Shown here piece by piece: positions 17,463 through 23,130 of a DNA stretch of 23,130 bases (positions are counted from its first letter, which is position 1; each line of letters starts with the position of its first letter). The notes below the pieces were generated by a model. The model had not been told where the DNA came from. It was given only the letters and a program-made list of their open reading frames with translations, and did no database searches. This DNA is from a virus. The stretch lies in the IMG/VR virus record IMGVR_UViG_3300046006_002567, positions 1-23,130 of that record. One strand, written 5' to 3'. The position numbers were made by a program, and so were the translations under genes.

Positions 17463-17696
17463 ATGGCAAATACATCAATACAAATTCTCCGTTCATATGC
17501 GAACACCGCACCTGGCAATCTAGCAGACGGAGAATTAGCTTATTCCTTTCTTTCCAATACACTTTTTATTGGTAGTTCCACATTAAATGTGCAAAGTCAA
17601 TTGTGGACCAACAATATTATTAGCATTGGTGGATCAGAATATATCAGTAATGTTATTTTAAATACGGTTAGCGATTTTGACGGTGGCACGTTTTAA
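17463..17696 (+). CDS. 77-residue mini adaptor with DGGTF ending
   Basis: The N-terminus, MANTSIQILRSYANTAPGNL then ADGELAYSFLSNTLFIGS, matches the start of the 642-residue fibre two genes' width downstream (MANTALRIRRS ... NLAAGEIAYSYASNTMFIGS). Both follow the pattern of the N-terminal domain of major tropism determinant and related phage fibres (basic strand, then L-x-x-G-E-x-A-Y/G, then a short strand ending in I-G). About 30 residues later it stops with FDGGTF. The protein therefore holds an adaptor domain and the shared C-terminal tag with almost nothing between. It may be a capping or competing subunit, or a shortened fibre. It begins directly at the previous stop. No strong ribosome binding site is visible, so coupling is likely. 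Confidence 0.78.
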   Translation: MANTSIQILRSYANTAPGNLADGELAYSFLSNTLFIGSSTLNVQSQLWTNNIISIGGSEYISNVILNTVSDFDGGTF

Positions 17697-17702
17697 TAAA
17701 TA
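17695..17702 (+). promoter_or_regulatory. Late promoter-like AATAAATA
   Basis: This matches NATAAATA. It overlaps the stop codon of the 77-residue gene and lies 42 bases before ATG 17745, leaving room for a leader of about 30 bases. The ribosome binding site AAGGA is at 17732-17736. Confidence 0.55.
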
Positions 17703-17709
17703 GATCATA

Positions 17710-17721
17710 GGATTTAAATCC
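17710..17721. other. 12-base palindrome GGATTTAAATCC
   Basis: A perfect inverted repeat in the leader between the AATAAATA element and the 642-residue fibre gene. Without a loop it is unlikely to fold as RNA. It could be a protein-binding site or chance in AT-rich DNA. Confidence 0.25.
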
Positions 17722-17744
17722 AATTAACAACAAGGATAATAATA

Positions 17745-19673
17745 ATGGCAAATACAGCACTAAGAATTAGACGTTCCCTTACCACAGGCATGCCGGCCAA
17801 CCTGGCAGCTGGTGAGATAGCATACTCATATGCATCAAATACCATGTTTATTGGATCACCTGCTGGTACAGGTGTTCTTAATATTGGTGGGCAATATTAC
17901 ACCTCAACTATAGATAGTGCAACCAGTTCAAATACTGGAGGCACACTTGTTCAACGTAGTGCATCTGGTAACATTGCTGTTGGCCACGCAAACGTTAGAA
18001 GTCTTAGTTTCTCTGACGGCGGTTCATTAAGTACCACTTCTTTCTCGGGTAATGCAAACTCTGCAACGCAATTTGAAACCGACAGATTTATTGATATTAC
18101 TGGTGGTGATATTACTGCTGCTGCACAATTGTATGATGGTACTGCAAATGCAACATTGAGTGCTACACTTAACACTGTTGCTGGTCTAACTGCTGGTACT
18201 TATGGTGGAACAACAGTTATACCTGTAATTCAAGTAGCTGCAAATGGCCGTGTTATGGTCATTGCCAATTCGTCAACAATTTCAACTGCATTGACTGTTG
18301 CAGCTGATTCTGGTACAGCTGATGTTGTTAATCTAGCAACCGACACACTTACAATTGCTGGTGGTGCAGGCCTTACATCAACTGTAACAAACAATCAAGT
18401 AACTATTGATGTTGACACTACAGTCATTCGTGCAAATACACCAAGTATGAGACAAACCATTGATGGTGACCTTATCATCAGTGGTAACGTATCCATTTTA
18501 GGTAACTCTACAGTATACAACGTTGAAACGCTTAGTGTTGAAGACTCATTGATTGCACTTGGTAAAAACAACACATCTGATGCAGTTGATATTGGTTTCT
18601 ACGGCCACTACAACAATGGTGCAGACCGTCATGCAGGTTTGGTGCGTAATGCTGGTGATGGTTTCTTCTATTTGTTTGACAACTATAACATAGAACCAAC
18701 AGGTAACGTTATTAACGTTGCGGATGCAAGCTTCCGTCAAGCAAACTTGAAGTCCAACTTAATTGCAGCATATGCTAATACAACTCAAGCAAACGTTGGA
18801 ACTCTATTTGTTGCCGGCACCGCACAAATTAAATCATTAACACTAACTGATGACTTAACAGTACCTAACGGTGGTACTGGTGCAAGTTCATTCACTGCTG
18901 GTTCTATTCTTGTTGGTGATGGCACGAACTCATTAAAAGAACTTTCTAATACAACCTTTGTTGCAACACAAAGCGGACCAACATCAGGCACACAAAACAA
19001 TACCATTACATCTGTAACAGTAGATTCATATGGTAGATTCACTGCGGCCACATTCAATCAAATTTCTGGTCTAACAGTTGGTCAAGGTGGTACCGGTAAA
19101 TCTACCTTCACCACAGGTAAAATTGTTATTGGTAATGGCACAGGTGGTTTGGATGAACTTGCTAACGTAACATACACATTGACTGGTACATTAGGTGCTG
19201 CTAAAGCAATCACTTCACTAACAGTAGATGCTTATGGTCGTGTATCAGCAGCAACAGCTGAAGATATTGCTGGTCTAACTGTTACACAAGGCGGTACCGG
19301 TGCATCAACATTAAGTGCAGGTGGTTTGTTAATTGGTAACGGAACAGGTGCAATTTCTACACTTGCTAACGTAACATACACATTGACTGGTACATTAGGT
19401 GCAGCTAAGACAATTACATCGTTGACTGTTGATGCATACGGCCGTGTAAGTGCTGCAACTGCGGCTGACATTTCAGGTCTGACTGTTGCACAAGGTGGTA
19501 CTGGTGCTTCTACATTCACTTCAAAAGGTATCGTTTACGGTGATGGCACAAATGCACTAGCAGTTACCTCTGCTGCAGGCACATCAGATCAAACATGGTC
19601 TAATCAGATTCTTACAACAACAGATGCAGGTGTACCAGTTTGGTCATCCACAATAGATGGAGGACAATTCTAA
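17745..19673 (+). CDS. Tail fibre with adaptor head, HYNNGA domain, VDxYGR repeats and DGGQF ending
   Basis: The product has 642 residues. Residues 1-45 form the adaptor head (IRRSLTTGMPANLAAGEIAYS, MFIGS). Residues 46-235 are beta-rich with a VAANGRV element. Residues about 240-350 form a domain containing SVEDSLIALGKNN, DIGFYGHYNNGADRHAGLVR and NVADASFRQANL; a paralogue occurs in the 21319 gene. Residues 373-607 are a 68-72-residue repeat with NGGTGAS/QGGTG(A/K)S followed by GNGTG and TVDAYGRVSAAT. The protein ends in TIDGGQF. This is a typical low-complexity phage fibre and no enzyme motif is seen. AAGGA at 17732-17736 fits ATG 17745, and a late promoter-like AATAAATA lies upstream. The near-identity of the two middle repeats indicates recent duplication. 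Confidence 0.87.
   Translation: MANTALRIRRSLTTGMPANLAAGEIAYSYASNTMFIGSPAGTGVLNIGGQYYTSTIDSATSSNTGGTLVQRSASGNIAVGHANVRSLSFSDGGSLSTTSFSGNANSATQFETDRFIDITGGDITAAAQLYDGTANATLSATLNTVAGLTAGTYGGTTVIPVIQVAANGRVMVIANSSTISTALTVAADSGTADVVNLATDTLTIAGGAGLTSTVTNNQVTIDVDTTVIRANTPSMRQTIDGDLIISGNVSILGNSTVYNVETLSVEDSLIALGKNNTSDAVDIGFYGHYNNGADRHAGLVRNAGDGFFYLFDNYNIEPTGNVINVADASFRQANLKSNLIAAYANTTQANVGTLFVAGTAQIKSLTLTDDLTVPNGGTGASSFTAGSILVGDGTNSLKELSNTTFVATQSGPTSGTQNNTITSVTVDSYGRFTAATFNQISGLTVGQGGTGKSTFTTGKIVIGNGTGGLDELANVTYTLTGTLGAAKAITSLTVDAYGRVSAATAEDIAGLTVTQGGTGASTLSAGGLLIGNGTGAISTLANVTYTLTGTLGAAKTITSLTVDAYGRVSAATAADISGLTVAQGGTGASTFTSKGIVYGDGTNALAVTSAAGTSDQTWSNQILTTTDAGVPVWSSTIDGGQF
18861..19565 (+). repeat. 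68-72-residue tandem repeats (about 204 bp) in the fibre
   Basis: Units start at 18861 (72 codons), 19077 (68) and 19281 (68), with a truncated fourth at 19485-19565. Each opens with V-x-x-G-G-T-G-x-S and contains G-(D/N)-G-T and VD(S/A)YGR. Units 2 and 3 share TYTLTGTLGAAK and ITSLTVDAYGRVSAAT exactly, with synonymous changes in the DNA. Confidence 0.88.
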
Positions 19674-19690
19674 AGGCTGACTATATAATG
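19661..19690 (+). promoter_or_regulatory. Weak sigma70-like promoter before the coiled-coil gene
   Basis: TATAAT at 19685-19690 has an AGGACA (4 of 6 match to TTGACA) at 19661-19666, with an 18-base spacer. It lies 31 bases before ATG 19722, in one of the few real gaps. No NATAAATA element is present here, so this gene could be expressed differently. AT-rich DNA gives such matches by chance, so confidence is low. Confidence 0.25.
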
Positions 19691-19721
19691 TAATAGATTT
19701 TTTTTATGATAGGAGTTTGAA

Positions 19722-20477
19722 ATGGCAAATGAGAAGTATTTAAATTATTATATTGAGACAATGACAAGCACATTAACAGATTGTGTGGTTCGAAATATCT
19801 CAATGCAAGCAAATGCAAAAATAACTGATGAGGTTGTTAAAGAACAGACTGAGAAAATTGATAATTTAAAGTTGATGAATAGTGAACTACAATCTATGAT
19901 TGTGGAACTAAAAGATACCAATGCATCAAATGAAAGTACAACTGTTCTAGAATTGAAAAATACATTGTTGGAAAGTGAAAAACTTGTAACAAAATTAAAT
20001 AACGATGTTAATGAATTAAGTAACAAACATCGTGCCGAAATTGATGTATTGACAAGTAAGTTTCGTGATTATGATAGTGTTAAGAATCAAGCTGGTCATG
20101 TGGAAACATTTAAAGGTGAATTGATTAGAGCAAGAGAAGAGGTTAATCAGGTTCGTTCAGAACTTGAGAATAAAATCAATTCTCTTACATCTGAAAATAC
20201 TGGAAAAATTAATGCGTTAACGGAACAGAATGAAAAGACTGTTGCATCATTATTGAAACAGAATGAAGATACTGTTAATAATTTGATTCAAAAACATGAA
20301 ACTGAAAAGAGTGAATACAACAATAAGATAGATGAATTAATTGCTAAAATTGATTACTTACAACTACCTCCTTCCAAAAGAAAAAAAATTGATGAGCTGA
20401 ATAAAGAAGTGGAACCAACAACTTTAACAAGTTTAATTGGTACCAATGGCCCAGTCAAAGATGGCGGAACGTTTTAA
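19722..20477 (+). CDS. Coiled-coil protein with DGGTF ending
   Basis: The product has 251 residues. The N-terminus (MANEKYLNYYIETMTSTLTD, then VVRNISMQANAKI) is a short conserved-looking head that I recall from T4-like aquatic phages. Residues about 40-225 are a long, charged, heptad-rich helix (IDNLKLMNSELQSMIVEL, and repeated SLTSENTGKINALTEQNEK with sibling segments at about residues 150-190), plus a segment HVETFKGELIRAREEVNQVR. Residues 226-251 are a flexible tail with basic PPSKRKK, ending PVKDGGTF. It is not a fibre by composition (Lys/Glu-rich, no beta repeats), yet it carries the same C-terminal tag as three neighbouring fibre-like genes. It has a strong AGGAG ribosome binding site at 19711-19715 and its own 48-base upstream gap. 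A scaffold, linker or fibre-assembly chaperone is a reasonable guess, not shown by sequence. Confidence 0.82.
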   Translation: MANEKYLNYYIETMTSTLTDCVVRNISMQANAKITDEVVKEQTEKIDNLKLMNSELQSMIVELKDTNASNESTTVLELKNTLLESEKLVTKLNNDVNELSNKHRAEIDVLTSKFRDYDSVKNQAGHVETFKGELIRAREEVNQVRSELENKINSLTSENTGKINALTEQNEKTVASLLKQNEDTVNNLIQKHETEKSEYNNKIDELIAKIDYLQLPPSKRKKIDELNKEVEPTTLTSLIGTNGPVKDGGTF

Positions 20478-20481
20478 GTAA

Positions 20482-20961
20482 ATGTCAAACACAGCAATAC
20501 AGTTAAAAAAATCAGGCGCAACGGGAAACACACCATCAGGACTATCCTATGGTGAGTTAGCACTCAACTACGCCGATGGTAAACTGTATTATAAAAATGG
20601 TTCTGGTGGCACTTCTTACATAAGTAACCAATTCTCTTTTGATACAATCAATGCCAACAGTTCTTTAATATTGGCCACAAGTGGTTCAGACACATTGTCT
20701 TTTATTGCTGGTAATAATATAACCATCAGTACAAATACAACCACAAAAACAATCACAATCAATGCATCAATTGCTGGCGGCAGTGATCCTGGTCCTGCGT
20801 TTGACAGGGCTAATGCAGCATATGCATCACAAAACATCACGGCGGCGTTTGCTAATGCAGCTTTCATTCATGCCAATGCAGCTTTCGATAAGGCAAACAC
20901 GGGCACAACCGCACTTGATGTAAATGCCGACATTGTTGCTTTCACTATCGCCTTTAGTTGA
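20482..20961 (+). CDS. Short adaptor-plus-stalk virion protein
   Basis: The product has 159 residues. Residues 1-45 are the third copy here of the adaptor head (MSNTAIQLKKSGATGNTPSG, LSYGELALNYADGKLYYKNG). Residues about 46-95 are a beta-rich segment (SFIAGNNITISTNTTTKTIT) typical of phage fibre necks. Residues about 108-145 hold four blocks of the Asn/Ala 7-residue stalk (AYASQNITAAFANAAFIHAN). The end is DIVAFTIAFS, so it lacks the DGGxF tag. It starts 4 bases after the coiled-coil gene's stop with no clear ribosome binding site, so coupling is likely. It looks like a shortened version of the larger fibres and could be an accessory fibre or a fibre base. Confidence 0.8.
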   Translation: MSNTAIQLKKSGATGNTPSGLSYGELALNYADGKLYYKNGSGGTSYISNQFSFDTINANSSLILATSGSDTLSFIAGNNITISTNTTTKTITINASIAGGSDPGPAFDRANAAYASQNITAAFANAAFIHANAAFDKANTGTTALDVNADIVAFTIAFS

Positions 20962-20964
20962 TGT

Positions 20965-20972
20965 AATAAATA
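20965..20972 (+). promoter_or_regulatory. Late promoter-like AATAAATA
   Basis: This matches NATAAATA. It is 18 bases before ATG 20991, with two AAGGA elements (20973-20977 and 20979-20983) between; the second is 7 bases from the ATG. The layout is the same as at 16550 (promoter, ribosome binding site, ATG), which supports use. Confidence 0.55.
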
Positions 20973-20990
20973 AAGGATAAGGAAATTTAA

Positions 20991-21317
20991 ATGGCAAATA
21001 CTTTTAAAAATCAACTACAAGCAGCAGTCGGAACATCACCAGCAACCATATATACTGTTGGTGCTAATGTATCAACCACAATTATTGGTATGACAATTGC
21101 AAACATAATAAACACAACCATAACAGCCAATGTAATATTGAATTCTGGTGGTTCAGACTACTACATGGTTAAGATGGCTGAGATTGAACCTGGCAGTTCT
21201 TTAATCACTATTGGTGGTGAACAAAAATTGGTAATGAGAGCCAATGATGTTCTAAAAGTTTCAACAAGTAATGCTTCATCAGCAGATGTTATTTTAAGTT
21301 TGTTGGAAATAACATAA
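20991..21317 (+). CDS. Small beta-sandwich virion protein
   Basis: The product has 108 residues: MANTFKNQLQAAVGTSPATI, then YTVGANVSTTIIGMTIANI, NVILNSGGSDYYMVKMAEI, EPGSSLITIGGEQKLVMRAN and DVILSLLEIT. Alternating beta-type hydrophobics with G-S-S-L-(I/V)-x-x-G-G-(E/D)-Q-K-(L/I)-V are, from memory, a recurring small structural protein in T4-like aquatic phages and other tailed phages. No signal peptide or enzyme motif is visible. AAGGA at 20979-20983 and AATAAATA at 20965 support the start. It ends one base before the next fibre's ATG. A decoration, collar or fibre-associated role is plausible; the exact location is unknown. Confidence 0.82.
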   Translation: MANTFKNQLQAAVGTSPATIYTVGANVSTTIIGMTIANIINTTITANVILNSGGSDYYMVKMAEIEPGSSLITIGGEQKLVMRANDVLKVSTSNASSADVILSLLEIT

Positions 21318-21318
21318 T

Positions 21319-23130
21319 ATGGAATTTAGTTACATTGGCAATCAAAGTAAGAAGGATGTAAGGTTAGCAGGTTCATTTGCCAACGGTGCATTTGTAACTG
21401 CTAACTCAGCAGCCTCATTTGCCAATGGTGCTTTTGATAGGGCTAATGCTGCATATAATGCTGCAAATACCAGCAGTACAGATTCATATGCAAGAAATAC
21501 AGCTAATGCTGCATTTGTTACTGCAAATTTGGCATACAATACCATATTTACCAGTAACAATACTGCGGCTTTATATTACATAACCAGAAACTTTACTGGT
21601 GATGGTAACACCAATACATTTACAATTTCGTCCAATACATCAGCAAACAGTATTCTTGTTTTTGATAATGGTATTACACAAAATCCAATAGTTGATTATA
21701 GTGTATCAGGAAACAATATTATTTTTGTGGATGCTCCGGCAAATGGAACAATAATACAGATACGTGAGTTATTGAGTAATGTTCCAGTAGTTACGGACAA
21801 TTCCAATTCGGCATTCGATAGAGCTAATGCTGCATATGCAACTGCTAATGCAGCTTTCAATGCGGCAAATACTGGTAGTTCTAGTACAGATTCATATGCA
21901 AGAAATACAGCTAATGCTGCATTTGTTACTGCAAACTCAGCCGCATCATTTGCCAATGGTGCATTCGATAGAGCCAATGCGGCCTATAATGCCGCCAATA
22001 CAGCTACAGATTCTTGGGTTAGAACTCAAGCAAACAATGCTTACGATACAGCCAATTCATCTGGATCATTTGCTAATGGTTCTTTCGTTACAGCCAACGC
22101 AGCAGCCACTTTCGCTAATAGTGCATTTGATAGAGCTAACGCAGGATACAATGCAGCAAACTCAGCAGCCGCATTTGCTAATGGTGCTTTCACAACAGCA
22201 AATTTAAAATTCAACTCATCTGGTGGCACAATTTCTGGTGATGTTTCTATCACAGGTAACCTAAGTGTACTAGGTAATACATTTAGTACCAGTGCCACAC
22301 AGATTGTTGCTAATGATACTCTGTTTATTATGGGAACAGGAAATTATTCAGGTGATGTACTTGATATTGGTTTTGCGGCACACTATAATAATGGCGCCAA
22401 TGCACATACTGGATTGATAAGAGATTCTGGTACCAAAGAATGGCAACTGTTTGAAGAATATACTCCAGAAGTTGGTTCAAACAACAATATTAACATTACG
22501 GATGCATCATTCAAAATATCAACGTTAAATGCAAATGTAAAATCAACAACTATATTGATAAAAAATATTGATGTATTGCCTTACATAAACAATGCATATG
22601 CAGCTGCAAATTCTGGTGCATCATTTGCTAATGGTGCTTTTGATAGAGCCAATGCAAGTTATGGTGTAGCAAATACAGGTTCTAGTTTTGCCAATGGTGC
22701 TTTTTTAACAGCTAATAGTGGTGCATCTTTTGCCAACGGTGCATTTGTAACTGCTAACTCAGCAGCCTCATTTGCCAATGGTGCTTTTGATAGGGCTAAT
22801 GCTGCTTATGCAGCTGCAAATACTGGTAGTTCTAGTACAGATGCATATGCAAGAAATACAGCTAATGCCGCATTTACAACAGCCAATTTAGCTTACAGTA
22901 CAATTGTTACCGCCAGTAATAGTGCGGCAATTTATTATACAAGCAGAAATTTTACAGGTGATGGAAATACAAATACATTTACAATATCAGCTAACACAAC
23001 AGCTAATAGTATTCTTGTATTTGATAATGGTATCACACAAAATCCAGTAGTTGATTATAGTGTATCAGGAAATACCCTTACATTTGTTGAAGCACCAGCA
23101 AACGGAACAATAATTCAAGTTCGTGAATTA
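21319..23130 (+). CDS. Large modular tail fibre, C-terminus beyond the window (partial)
   Basis: The frame is open from ATG 21319 to the right edge, 604 codons with no stop. Residues about 1-75 are a short start (MEFSYIGNQSKKDVRLAG) and the Asn/Ala 7-residue stalk. Residues about 90-151 are a FTGDGNTNTFTIS ... VFDNGITQNP(I/V)VDYSVSGN domain. A second stalk follows (about 155-295). Residues 302-412 are a copy of the HYNNGA domain of the 642-residue fibre (GNLSVLGNTF, DVLDIGFAAHYNNGANAHTG). A third stalk comes next, then a second copy of the FTGDGNTNTF domain at about 545-604. The ATG is one base after the previous stop, with only a weak GGA upstream. It is a fibre by composition, and its tip, which would decide receptor type, is not visible. 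Confidence 0.87.
   Translation, partial: MEFSYIGNQSKKDVRLAGSFANGAFVTANSAASFANGAFDRANAAYNAANTSSTDSYARNTANAAFVTANLAYNTIFTSNNTAALYYITRNFTGDGNTNTFTISSNTSANSILVFDNGITQNPIVDYSVSGNNIIFVDAPANGTIIQIRELLSNVPVVTDNSNSAFDRANAAYATANAAFNAANTGSSSTDSYARNTANAAFVTANSAASFANGAFDRANAAYNAANTATDSWVRTQANNAYDTANSSGSFANGSFVTANAAATFANSAFDRANAGYNAANSAAAFANGAFTTANLKFNSSGGTISGDVSITGNLSVLGNTFSTSATQIVANDTLFIMGTGNYSGDVLDIGFAAHYNNGANAHTGLIRDSGTKEWQLFEEYTPEVGSNNNINITDASFKISTLNANVKSTTILIKNIDVLPYINNAYAAANSGASFANGAFDRANASYGVANTGSSFANGAFLTANSGASFANGAFVTANSAASFANGAFDRANAAYAAANTGSSSTDAYARNTANAAFTTANLAYSTIVTASNSAAIYYTSRNFTGDGNTNTFTISANTTANSILVFDNGITQNPVVDYSVSGNTLTFVEAPANGTIIQVREL
21376..21771 (+). repeat. First copy of a duplicated stalk-plus-GDGNT module
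   Basis: This is a direct repeat of 22729-23130, offset by 1353 bases at its start and 1359 after a 6-base insertion in the second copy. The first 77 bases (21376-21452) are identical to 22729-22805; the rest is similar with many synonymous changes. Confidence 0.9.
22729..23130 (+). repeat. Second copy of the duplicated stalk-plus-GDGNT module (cut by window end)
   Basis: See the copy at 21376-21771. The 6 extra bases encode two more residues in the Gly/Ser-rich linker before TDAYARNTANAAF. The repeat continues past the window edge at the same point in the domain (IIQVREL against IIQIREL). Confidence 0.9.

Noticed and set aside
17463-20961. Diversity-generating retroelement, suggested by adaptor heads like major tropism determinant
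   Set aside because: No reverse transcriptase, no template/variable repeat pair with adenine-biased changes and no C-type lectin tip is visible in the window.

Overview
The window is a continuous stretch of the late structural region of a T4-like (myovirus) phage genome. It is AT-rich, every gene lies on the + strand, and genes are packed with gaps of a few bases or with stop/start overlaps. It carries a T4 gp8-like baseplate wedge protein, a 2143-residue DUF4815-type virion protein and a long run of tail-fibre-like proteins. The DUF4815-type protein, the Asn/Ala-rich 7-residue fibre repeats and the cupredoxin-like fibre end are, from memory, typical of T4-like phages from marine and fresh water (cyanophages, pelagiphages and their metagenomic relatives). 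The host cannot be read from this window. I found no tRNA, CRISPR array, integrase, transposase or host-type metabolic gene.

Layout. 1-161: end of an unidentified protein. 165-2963: fibre-like protein with an N-terminal head, a long 7-residue-register repeat stalk and a C-terminal cupredoxin-like domain with a full His-Cys-His-Met set. 2981-4348: gp8-like baseplate wedge. 4358-10789: DUF4815-type giant. 10792-11013: small coiled-coil protein. 11015-15115: fibre with an exact 22-residue tandem repeat and a C-terminal endosialidase-type (peptidase S74) chaperone. 15112-16473: second fibre-like protein with a gp53-like receptor-tip domain. 16474-16577: the longest gap, holding a perfect T4-type late promoter TATAAATA.

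After that gap come small virion proteins and adaptor-headed fibres: a BppU-like Ig-type protein (16578), a 177-residue fibre-like protein (16929), a 77-residue mini adaptor (17463), a 642-residue fibre (17745), a coiled-coil protein (19722), a 159-residue adaptor plus stalk (20482), a 108-residue small structural protein (20991), and a large fibre that runs off the right edge (21319 onward).

Two patterns tie the region together. First, four consecutive genes (16929-20477) encode proteins that otherwise differ but all end in D-(G/S)-G-x-F immediately before the stop, which looks like a shared C-terminal docking or processing tag. Second, the fibres are built from a small kit of interchangeable modules present in two or more genes here: the 7-residue Asn/Ala stalk, the V-D-x-x-G-R repeat, the W-A-K-A-A-T-K-P-S-Y segment, a GDGxT domain, an HYNNGA domain and the GGSGY domain. 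This suggests that intragenomic recombination and duplication have generated adhesin diversity. Motifs matching the T4/cyanophage late promoter (NATAAATA) sit in four intergenic junctions and probably drive the module late in infection.
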